Of a stretch of 64,000 nt of DNA, positions 27,462 to 36,487 are shown piece after piece. Positions within the stretch are counted from its first letter, which is position 1. Each line of letters opens with the position of its first letter. The position numbers and the translations under genes were made by a program. Source of the stretch: Flagellimonas hadalis (GTDB taxonomy: Bacteria; Bacteroidota; Bacteroidia; Flavobacteriales; Flavobacteriaceae). The stretch lies in contig NZ_VNIK02000003.1 of NCBI RefSeq assembly GCF_007785775.2, forward strand, positions 214,902-278,901, in the 5' to 3' direction. The notes under the pieces are model-generated. The model searched no databases, was not told the origin of the DNA, and saw nothing but the letters and a program-made list of their open reading frames with translations.

Positions 27462-28562
27462 ATGAAAAAAAACATCGAATCCATCTTTAAGGCCCATTTA
27501 GAACCCAAAGAGGTCTATAAAGGAGGAAAGAACATTCCGCCTTCCGATAAAAAAATCCATAAACTGTCCTCCAACGAGAACCCGCTGGGCGCATCACCCA
27601 AAGCGGTTGCCGCTATGAAAGCCGCTTTGGAGCATATCGACATCTACCCCGACCAAACCGACATCCGCCTTCGGGAAGCCTTGGTGAAGGATTTTGATGG
27701 AAAACTAAGTGCTGACCAATTTTTGTGCGGCAATAGCGGTTCGGAAATCATCGATATTATTTTGAGGGCCTTTATCAACGAAGGAGACGAGGTGATCTAT
27801 TCCAATCCCTGCTTTTTGCCGTATTCCGTTTTTTCCCGATGGTATGGAGCCAAGACCATTGACATTCCTTTGCTATCCCCCAACTACGATTTGGATGTGG
27901 AAGGGATTTTGAACGCCATCACGGAGCGTACCAAGGTCATTTTTCTCACCAGCCCGAACAACCCAACGGGCACCTATATTCCCAAACCCGTAATGGACGA
28001 CTTTTTGGAACGGGTGCCCAAGAACATTCTCATCGTTTTTGATGAAGTCTATCGTCACTTTGCGGATGCGGAGGATTATGTCACCGCCCTACCCTATGTT
28101 TTGGCGGGACACAATGTGCTTGGTTTGAACAGTTTTTCCAAAACCTACGGTTTGGCAGGTCAGCGTATCGGGTATGCCTACACCACCGCTACCATTGCCA
28201 ACTATATCCGGTTGATCCAAAAACCGTTCTTGCTCCCCTTGACGTCCATCGAAGCGGGCATCGGAGCCTTGAATGATTCGGAGTTTATCGAGAAAACAGT
28301 TCAGACGGTTCTCGATGGTAGAGCATATCTTGCCCAGGAGTTTGACCGCATCGGCATCAAATACTGGCCCAGTCAGGCCAACTTTTTTATCATTGACCCT
28401 CCATTGCCCGAAATGGAATTCACGGATAAACTAATGGAAGAGGGTATTATGGTTCGGCCCGTTTCGCAATTTGGTGCTCCGGGGAAAGTTCGTATCACCA
28501 TAGGTGACGCTGAAGCGAATGAAGCTTGCATTAAAGCGATATGGAAAATAATGGGTGTATAA
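27462..28562 (+). CDS. Class I/II PLP aminotransferase, histidinol-phosphate aminotransferase-like
   Basis: 366 residues, fold-type I PLP enzyme of the HisC family: LSSNENPLGASPKAV (N-terminal substrate motif), SPNNPTGTY, FDEVYRHF, and the PLP lysine in NSFSKTYGLAGQRIGY. The motif KVRITIGDAEAN near the C terminus carries the carboxylate-binding Arg. No other his genes are nearby. At the end of the hppD-hmgA-fahA run it probably transaminates tyrosine or phenylalanine to feed HppD; HisC-like enzymes are known to accept aromatic amino acids. I leave the symbol empty because HisC function is not supported by context. Confidence 0.85.
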   Translation: MKKNIESIFKAHLEPKEVYKGGKNIPPSDKKIHKLSSNENPLGASPKAVAAMKAALEHIDIYPDQTDIRLREALVKDFDGKLSADQFLCGNSGSEIIDIILRAFINEGDEVIYSNPCFLPYSVFSRWYGAKTIDIPLLSPNYDLDVEGILNAITERTKVIFLTSPNNPTGTYIPKPVMDDFLERVPKNILIVFDEVYRHFADAEDYVTALPYVLAGHNVLGLNSFSKTYGLAGQRIGYAYTTATIANYIRLIQKPFLLPLTSIEAGIGALNDSEFIEKTVQTVLDGRAYLAQEFDRIGIKYWPSQANFFIIDPPLPEMEFTDKLMEEGIMVRPVSQFGAPGKVRITIGDAEANEACIKAIWKIMGV

Positions 28563-28564
28563 TC

Positions 28565-28705
28565 GTCATGCTGCCCCCGATAGTTTTCGAGATGGTTCAG
28601 CATTGCATTGCCAGTGAGAACCTGAAACAAGTTCAGGTTGACGTGTTCCAACCGTGGATTCCACATGGTGCCACGACTGGGCTCAGCATCCGTTTGGAAT
28701 GACAG
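28565..28705. repeat. Degenerate palindromic repeat region
   Basis: Contains ATGCTG (28568-28573)/CAGCAT (28598-28603), CCTGAA (28621-28626)/TTCAGG (28632-28637), and GTCATG near the start facing AATGACAG near the end. It looks like a worn copy of the ATGCTGAAC..GTTTCAGCAT-type intergenic repeats of Flavobacteriaceae, between convergent genes. Confidence 0.45.
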
Positions 28706-28710
28706 TTGCA

Positions 28711-31359
28711 TCAAAGCACAAACCGATAGGTTGCCTTCACCAAAAAGATATTCTGGGGCTTCTGTCCAAAAATATTGTCCCCCAAACTGGGCAACAGTCC
28801 ATCGGTAGGGTCGCCACTTCGGGACACATCCTGCGACCAGACCAAGAATATCTCGGAACCGGGTATGTACTCCCATCGGACCACCAAATTGGAACGAAAC
28901 TGCACAAAGGAAAAATCAGGGTTTCCAAAACTAAAGTCCGCAACGTTGTCCAAATCCTCGTCAATGGCATACACGCCATCACTCAAAGTGGTCTGATCGG
29001 CCCCATATTGTACAAATCTGTCCTCAAACCGCTTGGCCGTAGCATCGGCAATATGTTTAAAATTGGAATACCTCCCCCGTGAAATAAAAGGTTGCCCCCA
29101 ATACTGGATGGTCAGGTTGGGATTGATGGTATAGTTCAACCGAACGGACATGCTCAGGGTGCGTTGGTCTATCTCACCGTTGAAGTACCTCGTGGAACCG
29201 TTCACATCATCCAAATTATCAATGAACTGGAGTTTATCATGATTGATGCCCAACGACGGGAAGGCAGACACCCTCAATGCATTGATGGGCTGATAGACAA
29301 ATCCTCCTTCCATATAATACGATTTAAAGGAATTGTCCACGGCTTTTCTACCTTCATGGTAAAATGAGAATTGTATCTTCTTCCTACTATCGGTCTGGAT
29401 ATTGTTCCAAAAGCTCATCCAGGGGGATTGTCTCAACCTCGGCCCGCCCCTCAATGCAAAATTGGAATATTCGATGGGAGCATAGTTGAATCCAATATTG
29501 GTCTGGTAATTGTTCTTCCAGTTTTGCCAGCTATTGGTGTTGAACTGCAAATAATTATGGTTCCCCCCAAAGTCCCAGGCGGTCCAGTGGTTGTAATTGA
29601 TGCCCACTCGCCTAAAGGTACTGTCCGGTTTCAGGGTCTGATAGCCTATCCAGGTATAGTGGCGGATGTCATCGGCCTGGCGTTGAAACCCGATATCGTT
29701 GAGTTCCAGTTCCGGGGAACGCCAGGTACCCCCCGACTCGAACCGCCAATGCCCATTACCGATCTTACCTATTTGCACATTGCCCCCTGTTCCCGACAAA
29801 GAGGTTCGCGTACTATCCACGGAGAGATAATCCGCATCCACCCTGTTGAACAAATGGGCTATGGATCTCTGCGTATTCTCGATGGCCTCCTCGCTGCCCT
29901 GCACATGGCTGAGGGTGACATTCCCGCCCACATACCAATCCCTGTTGTTCCACTGGTGCTTGAAATCCAAACCTCCGGTGTAAGCGGAACTATGCAAAAA
30001 TTGTAGCGATTCGGGCAGGTTTTCCCGATTGGTGGCCGTAAAGATGCCACCGATATAGGAATTACGATCATTGAAATCTTTCTGCAGTCGGCCCACAAAA
30101 TAGTTGGTCAGCGGTTCCACCACTTCTTTTCTCCTATTATCGCTTCCATCAATAATGGTGGCCTGTCGTTGGGAAGTCACACTTTCCAGAACGCCTATGG
30201 CCCAGCCGTTCTTGGTCTTTCCGCTGAACTTTGCCGCCCCAATGATCGGGGTATTGTCGGGCTGATCTACAAACTCGCCATCGACGGTGTTGGGATAGGC
30301 CTGTGGGCTCCTGCCTATGCGCCTGGAATAAAAAACATTGTCGGAACCAAAGGTATTGCCCGCCTCCGATTGCGAAACACTGAAATCGAAGATGTTCTTG
30401 TTCTCCACAAAAAATGGGCGTCTTTCCTGAAAAAATATTTGAAACCCATCCAAAGCAATGGCCGAGGGATCAGCATCCACTTGTCCAAAATCCGGATTCA
30501 CGGTCAGGTCCAAGGTAAGGTCGTTGGTGATTCCAATTTTAGCATCGAGTCCGCCGGTTATGTCACTCTCACTGCCATCCTTGAAAGGGTTGCCCTCCTC
30601 AGCCTCATACGTTTCCATTTTGGCAACGGTGTAGGGTTGGATCTCCAATTGTTTCTGTGGCTCGATGTTCTTCAATCCGTGCAGTTCGCCAAATTCGCTC
30701 ACCCAACCGGGTTGATCCACAGGTTTTCGTTGCCAGACCGAACGCTCTTCGTTCCTAAAATACCTTCTGGTGGATTGAAGCCCCCATACTTGGCTCTCGG
30801 CCTTTCCAAACTTCAACTGGCTCAGGGGAATCCGTATCTCTGCCGTCCAGCCCTCTTCATCAATATGGGTCTTTGCATACCAGATCGGGTTCCAACTGGG
30901 GTCCCAATTGTTGCCGTTATTGGAAACAAATTCATCGCCTTTCACGCCAGCAGCTGTTATGGTAAAGGAAAAAGCGGTCCGTTTGTCAAAATAACTATCG
31001 ATATTGAACTCTACCCAATCGCCCTCAAAGCCATCCCTTCGGGACAATCTCCTTACGATCTTGTCCGGTTCCGTGTCCAGACAACGTACACCTATGTATA
31101 GATTTTTGGTATCATATATAATCTTGAATTTGGTCTGATGGCTCGGTGGAGTATTCTCATCGGGTTGCCATTCAATATAATCCCCGGCCCAATCCACAAG
31201 GTTCCATGCCGGGTCGTCCAAAAGGCCATTGATCGTTGGTGGGGTTTCACTGCCCAGACCCTTGGTCACATAAATTTTCTTGGGGACCACATTGGTGGTG
31301 TCTTGCGCTTCAAGTTGGAAAGTGAGAAGGATGAGTAAAATAAAAGGTATGTATTTCAC
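28711..31359 (-). CDS. DUF5916 outer-membrane protein with N-terminal CBM9-like domain
   Basis: 882 residues with a signal peptide (FILLILLTFQLEAQ). A CBM9-like carbohydrate-binding sandwich lies at about 30-230 (PTINGLLDDPAWN; DTKNLYIGVRCLD; DGFEGDWVEFNIDSYFDKRT; GWTAEIRIPLSQLKF). The DUF5916 beta-barrel follows from about 240 (NPDFGQVDADPS; FFQERRPFFVENK) and the protein ends in F-V-L, as outer-membrane barrels do. The family is widespread in Bacteroidota and of unknown function, probably handling polysaccharide or other large ligands. The start codon is GTG at 31359. Convergent with the aminotransferase gene, which is separated by a degenerate repeat. Confidence 0.88.
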   Translation of the reverse strand: MKYIPFILLILLTFQLEAQDTTNVVPKKIYVTKGLGSETPPTINGLLDDPAWNLVDWAGDYIEWQPDENTPPSHQTKFKIIYDTKNLYIGVRCLDTEPDKIVRRLSRRDGFEGDWVEFNIDSYFDKRTAFSFTITAAGVKGDEFVSNNGNNWDPSWNPIWYAKTHIDEEGWTAEIRIPLSQLKFGKAESQVWGLQSTRRYFRNEERSVWQRKPVDQPGWVSEFGELHGLKNIEPQKQLEIQPYTVAKMETYEAEEGNPFKDGSESDITGGLDAKIGITNDLTLDLTVNPDFGQVDADPSAIALDGFQIFFQERRPFFVENKNIFDFSVSQSEAGNTFGSDNVFYSRRIGRSPQAYPNTVDGEFVDQPDNTPIIGAAKFSGKTKNGWAIGVLESVTSQRQATIIDGSDNRRKEVVEPLTNYFVGRLQKDFNDRNSYIGGIFTATNRENLPESLQFLHSSAYTGGLDFKHQWNNRDWYVGGNVTLSHVQGSEEAIENTQRSIAHLFNRVDADYLSVDSTRTSLSGTGGNVQIGKIGNGHWRFESGGTWRSPELELNDIGFQRQADDIRHYTWIGYQTLKPDSTFRRVGINYNHWTAWDFGGNHNYLQFNTNSWQNWKNNYQTNIGFNYAPIEYSNFALRGGPRLRQSPWMSFWNNIQTDSRKKIQFSFYHEGRKAVDNSFKSYYMEGGFVYQPINALRVSAFPSLGINHDKLQFIDNLDDVNGSTRYFNGEIDQRTLSMSVRLNYTINPNLTIQYWGQPFISRGRYSNFKHIADATAKRFEDRFVQYGADQTTLSDGVYAIDEDLDNVADFSFGNPDFSFVQFRSNLVVRWEYIPGSEIFLVWSQDVSRSGDPTDGLLPSLGDNIFGQKPQNIFLVKATYRFVL

Positions 31360-31530
31360 TTGTTCGTTTATTGATTGGTCTGATTACCCTAAAGACCACG
31401 TTAAAATGGGTTAGTTACAGCACCTCCAATCTTTAAGTTTTTTTTAACGTTTAAAAAGTGATGTTTACGCTGATTTTATCGGGAAGATGAAAAAAAGAAA
31501 AAAGGCGAAAAAATATTCCCAATCAACCGT

Positions 31531-31560
31531 TTGTAATTCAATCTAATAATTGTACATTTG
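31531..31560 (+). promoter_or_regulatory. Promoter of rplM-rpsI
   Basis: TTG (31531-31533), 19-bp spacer, TACATTTG (31553-31560): an exact match to the flavobacterial promoter pattern, 46 bp upstream of the rplM start. Strong placement for a ribosomal-protein operon. Confidence 0.75.
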
Positions 31561-31606
31561 CAGCCCGTTTATCGGGATAGGTATTCAAATCAATAATATT
31601 CTAGAA

Positions 31607-32062
31607 GTGGACACATTAAGTTATAAGACTATTTCCGCCAATAAATCTACCGTTGACAAGCAATGGTTATTGGTTGATGCAGAGGGGCAGAACTTGGGAA
31701 GATTGGCATCAAAAGTGGCCAAATTGCTTAGGGGGAAATACAAGACCAACTTTACTCCCCATGTGGATTGTGGGGACAATGTAATAGTCATCAATGCCGA
31801 GAAGGTGAACTTGACCGGCAACAAATGGGATGACAAAGTGTATTTGAGATATACCGGGTATCCCGGTGGACAGCGTTCCGCTACCGCAAAAGAAGTATTG
31901 AAGAAACATCCTGAGCGCATTATCGAAAACTCCGTGAAGGGAATGTTGCCAAAGAACAAACTTGGTGCTGAAATCTACAGAAACCTAAAGGTTTATGTGG
32001 GTGCCGAGCACGGACAGGAAGCGCAAAAACCAAAGGCAATAAACTTAAACGACTACAAATAA
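31607..32062 (+). CDS. rplM: 50S ribosomal protein L13
   Basis: 151 residues. Family landmarks: [36 protein letters not shown] and [19 protein letters not shown]. The frame is open from 31550, but the GTG at 31607 gives the usual Bacteroidota start (translated [15 protein letters not shown]), and an upstream start would overlap the promoter. L13 is an early assembly protein of the 50S subunit. rpsI begins at the next base after the stop. Confidence 0.96.
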   Translation: MDTLSYKTISANKSTVDKQWLLVDAEGQNLGRLASKVAKLLRGKYKTNFTPHVDCGDNVIVINAEKVNLTGNKWDDKVYLRYTGYPGGQRSATAKEVLKKHPERIIENSVKGMLPKNKLGAEIYRNLKVYVGAEHGQEAQKPKAINLNDYK

Positions 32063-32449
32063 ATGGAAGTGGTTCATAAGATAGGAAGAAGAAAGACCGC
32101 GGTGGCCAGAGTATATGTCTCCGAAGGTTCTGGAAACATAACCGTAAATAAAAGGGACCTTGGCGATTACTTTAGCACTGCCACCTTGCAGTACAAGGTA
32201 AAACAACCTTTCACCCTTACCGAGACCGAAGGAAACTATGATGTGAAGGTCAATGTATATGGTGGTGGAATCACCGGACAGGCAGAAGCGGTTCGCTTGG
32301 CATTGTCCAGGGCCATGTGCGAGATCAATGCTGAGAACAGGGAAGTCCTGAAACCAGAAGGTCTTTTGACAAGGGACCCAAGAATGGTGGAAAGAAAGAA
32401 ATTCGGTCAGAAGAAAGCCCGTAAGAAATTCCAATTCTCCAAACGTTAA
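32063..32449 (+). CDS. rpsI: 30S ribosomal protein S9
   Basis: 128 residues; MEVVHKIGRRKTAVARVYV at the start, VYGGGITGQAEAVRLALSRA in the middle, and the conserved basic tail RDPRMVERKKFGQKKARKKF ending in K-R, whose terminus reaches the P-site tRNA. It follows rplM with no gap, the usual L13-S9 pair, and is closed by a strong terminator. Confidence 0.97.
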   Translation: MEVVHKIGRRKTAVARVYVSEGSGNITVNKRDLGDYFSTATLQYKVKQPFTLTETEGNYDVKVNVYGGGITGQAEAVRLALSRAMCEINAENREVLKPEGLLTRDPRMVERKKFGQKKARKKFQFSKR

Positions 32450-32488
32450 TATTGCGGTGCCTTGGCACCTCTATATAAGTTCATTGAA

Positions 32489-32520
32489 AACCCTGAAAAC
32501 CATTTTCAGGGTTAAATTTT
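32489..32520 (+). terminator. Intrinsic terminator of rplM-rpsI
   Basis: An 11-bp stem AACCCTGAAAA (32489-32499)/TTTTCAGGGTT (32503-32513) followed by AAATTTTT. A second short palindrome GGTGCC-TT-GGCACC precedes it at about 32456. Confidence 0.8.
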
Positions 32521-32661
32521 TAACCAAGTTGTCGTTGTTCCAAAAGGAAAAAATGAATCGACTTTTTGGAATTTAGTTTAGCATCTAAATGGATTGGGCA
32601 AACCTAAAAGTGACCACCAGTTCATTGCTACTACAACGGAACGTAAACTAAGTACAAAAAA

Positions 32662-33768
32662 ATGGCAAGTAAAATTGAAGTAAAAGACTTACTGGAAGCA
32701 GGTGTGCATTTTGGACACCTAACACGAAAGTGGAATCCCAACATGGCTCCCTACATCTACATGGAGCGAAACGGTATCCACGTCATCAATCTCTACAAAA
32801 CTGTAGCAAAACTTGAGGAAGCCAACGAGGCCCTTAAGAAAATTGCGGCCTCTGGACGAAAAATCCTTTTTGTGGCCACCAAAAAACAAGCCAAGGACAT
32901 CGTTGCCGACAAGGTATCCAAAGTGAACATGCCCTACATCACAGAAAGATGGCCCGGTGGTATGTTGACCAACTTTGTCACCATCCGTAAAGCTGTCAAG
33001 AAAATGGCCGCTATCGACCGAATGAAAAAAGACGGGACCTTTGACACCCTTTCCAAAAAAGAAAGATTGCAAGTGGACCGTTTGCGTGCCAAACTGGACA
33101 AAAACTTGGGTTCCATTGCAGACATGACCCGTTTGCCAGGTGCACTTTTCATCGTTGACACCATGCGTGAGCACATTGCCGTCAAGGAAGCGTTGAAATT
33201 GAACATCCCTATTTTCGCGATGGTCGATACCAACTCCGACCCAAGACCCATCGACTTCGTAATCCCTGCCAACGATGACGCCGGAAAATCCATCGAGGCC
33301 ATTTTGGAAGAAGTGACCAAAGCTGTGGCCGAAGGTTTGTCCGAGCGTAAAAATGACAAGGCCAACGACAAAGAAGATGAAGATGAAGATGACGTGACCA
33401 CTAAAGCTGTTATGGTCGATGAGGATGAGGACGATGAAAAACCGTCCAAAAAATCAAAGCCCGTGGCCAAAGAAGTGAAGCCAGCACAAAAAGAAGTTAA
33501 AGCTGAAAAGGCAAAAACAGATGACTTGACCAAAGTGGAAGGCATTGGCCCAAAAGCAGCCGAAGCATTGGTTGAAGCTGGGGTATCCACCTTCGCCAAG
33601 CTTTCTGAAACGTCTGCTGATGACATCAAGGAAATCTTGACCGACGCCAGCTCCACCATGGCCCACTTGGATCCAACTTCTTGGCCCAAGCAAGCCAAAA
33701 TGGCCGCTGAAGGAAAGTGGGACGAATTGAAAGAATGGCAAGACAGTGTTAAGGGAGGCGTTGAATAA
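32662..33768 (+). CDS. rpsB: 30S ribosomal protein S2 with C-terminal helix-hairpin-helix extension
   Basis: 368 residues against about 240 for E. coli S2. Residues 1-228 are a complete S2 (LEAGVHFGHLTRKWNPNM; ERWPGGMLTNF; TRLPGALFIVD; NIPIFAMVDTNSDP). An acidic, then lysine-rich linker (229-286, with EDEDEDD) leads to an HhH module (287-332; LTKVEGIGPKAAEALVEAGV) and a helical tail (333-368; WPKQAKMAAEGKWDELKEWQ). HhH modules bind DNA or RNA backbones, and similar tails occur, as far as I recall, on other Bacteroidota ribosomal proteins such as L21. The extension is in frame with no sign of a sequencing break. Paired with tsf. Confidence 0.95.
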   Translation: MASKIEVKDLLEAGVHFGHLTRKWNPNMAPYIYMERNGIHVINLYKTVAKLEEANEALKKIAASGRKILFVATKKQAKDIVADKVSKVNMPYITERWPGGMLTNFVTIRKAVKKMAAIDRMKKDGTFDTLSKKERLQVDRLRAKLDKNLGSIADMTRLPGALFIVDTMREHIAVKEALKLNIPIFAMVDTNSDPRPIDFVIPANDDAGKSIEAILEEVTKAVAEGLSERKNDKANDKEDEDEDDVTTKAVMVDEDEDDEKPSKKSKPVAKEVKPAQKEVKAEKAKTDDLTKVEGIGPKAAEALVEAGVSTFAKLSETSADDIKEILTDASSTMAHLDPTSWPKQAKMAAEGKWDELKEWQDSVKGGVE

Positions 33769-33798
33769 ACCAACCTTGATTTAACATTGTCCTAAAAC

Positions 33799-33819
33799 AA
33801 AACACTTTAATAGTGTTTT
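33799..33819 (+). terminator. Weak hairpin between rpsB and tsf
   Basis: AAAACACT (33799-33806)/AGTGTTTT (33812-33819) with a 5-nt loop, followed by ACTTTACAT and not by a clean T-run. It could act as a partial terminator or processing site lowering tsf relative to rpsB. Confidence 0.35.
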
Positions 33820-33852
33820 ACTTTACATAAATTTTTAAAAAAGCATAGAAAA

Positions 33853-34677
33853 ATGGCACAGATTACCGCCGCAGAAGTAAATAAACTAAGACAGACCACC
33901 GGAGCTGGGATGATGGATTGCAAAAAAGCTTTGGTCGAGGCCGATGGCGATTTTGAAAAAGCAATCGAGATCCTGCGCAAAAAAGGACAGAAAGTAGCCG
34001 CCAACAGAGCTGACAGGGAATCCTCTGAAGGTGCTGCCATAGCAAAAGTGAATGCCGGCAGCACCCAAGGTGTGGTTATTTCATTGAACTGCGAAACCGA
34101 CTTCGTTGCCAAAAACGAAAGCTTTGTGACCTTGGCCAACGATTTGGCCGATCTTGCACTAGGTTTCGACAACAAGGAAGCTTTTCTTGCCGCTCCTTTC
34201 AGTGGCATGACCGTTGCGGATAAATTGACAGAGCAGACCGGTGTGATCGGTGAAAAAATCGAGATCGGAAGCTTCGAGAAATTGAGCGCCCCTTTCGTAG
34301 GATCTTACATCCACGCCGGAAACAAGATCGCTACATTGGTAGGTTTGTCCGCCAATGTTGACGGTGCTGCCGAAGCTGCCAAAGATGTAGCCATGCAAGC
34401 TGCTGCAATGAACCCTGTTGCCCTTAACGAAGAAGGCGTAGATCAGTCCATCATCGATAAGGAAATCGAGATCGCAAAAGAGCAATTGCGCCAAGAAGGA
34501 AAGCCAGAAGCTATGTTGGACAACATCGCCAAAGGTAAATTGAACCGTTTCTTCAAGGACAACACCTTGGTCAACCAAGATTTCATCAAGGACAGCAAAG
34601 TTAGCGTTGCCCAGTATGTAAAATCTGTTGACAGCAACTTGACCGTTACCGGTTTCAAAAGAGTAGCATTGGGATAA
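33853..34677 (+). CDS. tsf: Translation elongation factor Ts
   Basis: 274 residues. The N-terminal UBA-like domain contains EVNKLRQTTGAGMMDCKKAL; the core carries LNCETDFVAKNESFVTLAND (the EF-Tu-binding TDFV motif) and GSYIHAGNKIATLVGLS; the C terminus contains FFKDNTLVNQDFIKD. It is the guanine-nucleotide exchange factor of EF-Tu. It follows rpsB by 84 bp, the usual bacterial pair, and ends at a strong terminator. Confidence 0.97.
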   Translation: MAQITAAEVNKLRQTTGAGMMDCKKALVEADGDFEKAIEILRKKGQKVAANRADRESSEGAAIAKVNAGSTQGVVISLNCETDFVAKNESFVTLANDLADLALGFDNKEAFLAAPFSGMTVADKLTEQTGVIGEKIEIGSFEKLSAPFVGSYIHAGNKIATLVGLSANVDGAAEAAKDVAMQAAAMNPVALNEEGVDQSIIDKEIEIAKEQLRQEGKPEAMLDNIAKGKLNRFFKDNTLVNQDFIKDSKVSVAQYVKSVDSNLTVTGFKRVALG

Positions 34678-34694
34678 TCCCGTACCATTCAAAT

Positions 34695-34727
34695 AAAAAA
34701 AGGCCCCATTAAAATGGGGCCTTTTTT
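34695..34727. terminator. Intrinsic terminator after tsf
   Basis: Stem AGGCCCCAT/ATGGGGCCT extended by A6 and T6 runs. It separates tsf from the convergent DUF4097 gene and can serve both strands. Confidence 0.85.
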
Positions 34728-34746
34728 ATGCTTGGATTTTTCCTCA

Positions 34747-35556
34747 TTACTTTGACTTGATCATGATGTCACCGTTAAAGGTCTTGAACAATAGTTCGGG
34801 ACCGCCACCATTGATCTTGCCCCTGACCCATTGTTCCAATTTCACCTTATAACTGCCAGAAGTTTGCTTTTTGTCCATTTCAGGCTTGTTCTCTGAAAGG
34901 GCCATATCAAAATCGGTATAAACATCGCCCATATCCGATTTGGCCTTCACATTTGCCTTTATACTTCTCGGGAAGGTTACCTCCACATTTCCATTGAAAC
35001 TGCTAAAAGCCATATCCGTCATATTGCCCATCTTTTTAAAATCGACCTTCACTGGCCCATTGGTGGTATAGGCAATGACCGCACCTTCCACATTTAGGAG
35101 TGAAATAGCCCCGTTCACATTATTGATCTCCAAATCACCCGTAACTCCTTGCACCAAAATATCGCCATCATTTACCGTACTTAATTTTAAGGCAAAATTA
35201 TAAGGAACCTTGATCTCAAAATCAGCCTTTCTGCTCCACATCTCATTTTGGATCCTGACCTCGTTGCCTTTCTCCTCGGCACTGATGTTGAGCCCAGAAT
35301 TGCCAATACGTTTCATGCCATTCTTCTCGTTGTTGGAAGACTTCTTATCCCCCGAAACCGAAACCTTTGCAATAACTTCCTTGCCCTCATACCCGGTTAC
35401 GGTAATGGACCCACTGATCTGATCAAGAACCAATTTTCCGGATTGTCCGGGAGTGCTCAACGGAATGGTAAATAAATCGATTTCCTTGTCCTGTGCGGAC
35501 AACACACCCGTAATCAATACAAGGGTGACAACAGCTATAGTTTTGATCTTCTTCAT
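34747..35556 (-). CDS. DUF4097 family exported beta-helix protein (second copy)
   Basis: 269 residues from the ATG at 35556, with a signal peptide (TIAVVTLVLITGVLSAQ). The mature protein is a run of short beta strands of the DUF4097 (putative adhesin/auto-transporter-like) type, with turns such as TVNDGDILVQGVTGD, NNVNGAISLLNVEG and SFNGNVEV. The fold suggests a right-handed beta-helix; function is unknown. It is closely related to its upstream neighbour (both share TVNDGDILV), and its ATG lies 4 bp after that gene's stop. Together with the sigma and anti-sigma genes it probably forms one envelope-stress-type operon. Confidence 0.85.
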   Translation of the reverse strand: MKKIKTIAVVTLVLITGVLSAQDKEIDLFTIPLSTPGQSGKLVLDQISGSITVTGYEGKEVIAKVSVSGDKKSSNNEKNGMKRIGNSGLNISAEEKGNEVRIQNEMWSRKADFEIKVPYNFALKLSTVNDGDILVQGVTGDLEINNVNGAISLLNVEGAVIAYTTNGPVKVDFKKMGNMTDMAFSSFNGNVEVTFPRSIKANVKAKSDMGDVYTDFDMALSENKPEMDKKQTSGSYKVKLEQWVRGKINGGGPELLFKTFNGDIMIKSK

Positions 35557-35560
35557 GACT

Positions 35561-36427
35561 TTATATTTTTTTGATGAATACATTCCCGTTCAAGGTTTCA
35601 AAATCAAATTCCACTTGACCGCTTCCAATCTGGACAACGGGCCTGGATTCAAACTTGAATTTGGGCTTGTCGCCATCACCTTCATTTTTACTGGTCTTCA
35701 CAAATTGTTTGTTGATGTCAAAGTCCGTGAACATTTCCCCGTTCATACTTTTGAACGAGATGTTGGCCGAAAGTGATTGCTGGTATGAAATAATGATATC
35801 CCCGTTCAAAGCATAATAGCGAGAGGCCACCTTCGGATTGCGGGCATACGAAATATCCACATCCCCATTGATACAGCTTACCTTGGTCTTTCCTGAAATG
35901 TTGTTCAGGGAAATACCTCCGTTGATATTGTCAGCTTCCACGGACTCCCCGTTTGTGTTCTTGACCAAAATATCCCCATCATTGACCGTGCTTACATTGA
36001 TCTTGACCGAGTTCGGCACCTTCAAGGTAAAATTCAACTTGTGTTCATAGGGAACATCCTCGTTGTTGTTGCACCAATTGTACCTCAACTTGTCTTTTTC
36101 AAATTCGATGTAGGGAGCATCGGGATGAAGAATGACCCGATTGCTTTCCGCAATGACTTGGAGTTGCAGTTCCTTTTTTCCCAATTCCAGGTCTTCCGAG
36201 TTTTTGGCAGAAATAATTCGTTCCACCTCCAGCACCACTTCGTTTCCGTTGTATCCTTCCACGTTCACGGAACCGAATACGTTTTTCACAACCAAAGTGT
36301 TGTTGACATCATTGGCAAGGGGGACACTTTTTCGGATGACCTCCTTGAACTCCTTTTTCTGTGCCGTGGCACCCAACATGCCCACTCCCAAGGACAGACA
36401 TGACATAATAATTAACCGTTTCATCAT
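35561..36427 (-). CDS. DUF4097 family exported beta-helix protein (first copy)
   Basis: 288 residues with a signal peptide (IIMSCLSLGVGMLGATAQ). Beta-strand repeats like those of the following gene: LVVKNVFGSVNVEGYNGNEV, VSTVNDGDILVKNTNGES, DNINGGISLNNISGKTK and FETLNGNVFIKKI at the end. Exported, probably periplasmic or surface-exposed. It follows the anti-sigma gene by 60 bp on the same strand. Likely a duplicate of the next gene that has diverged considerably. Confidence 0.85.
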   Translation of the reverse strand: MMKRLIIMSCLSLGVGMLGATAQKKEFKEVIRKSVPLANDVNNTLVVKNVFGSVNVEGYNGNEVVLEVERIISAKNSEDLELGKKELQLQVIAESNRVILHPDAPYIEFEKDKLRYNWCNNNEDVPYEHKLNFTLKVPNSVKINVSTVNDGDILVKNTNGESVEADNINGGISLNNISGKTKVSCINGDVDISYARNPKVASRYYALNGDIIISYQQSLSANISFKSMNGEMFTDFDINKQFVKTSKNEGDGDKPKFKFESRPVVQIGSGQVEFDFETLNGNVFIKKI

Positions 36428-36487
36428 TTTAAAAAATTAGACTGTTCGTAATTTGATTTGCGCCCAAAGGGCAGATTGATAAATAAA

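Noticed and set aside
30169-31101. 310-residue open frame antisense to the DUF5916 gene
   Set aside because: Composition mirrors the minus-strand beta-barrel gene, which has clear motifs and a signal peptide.
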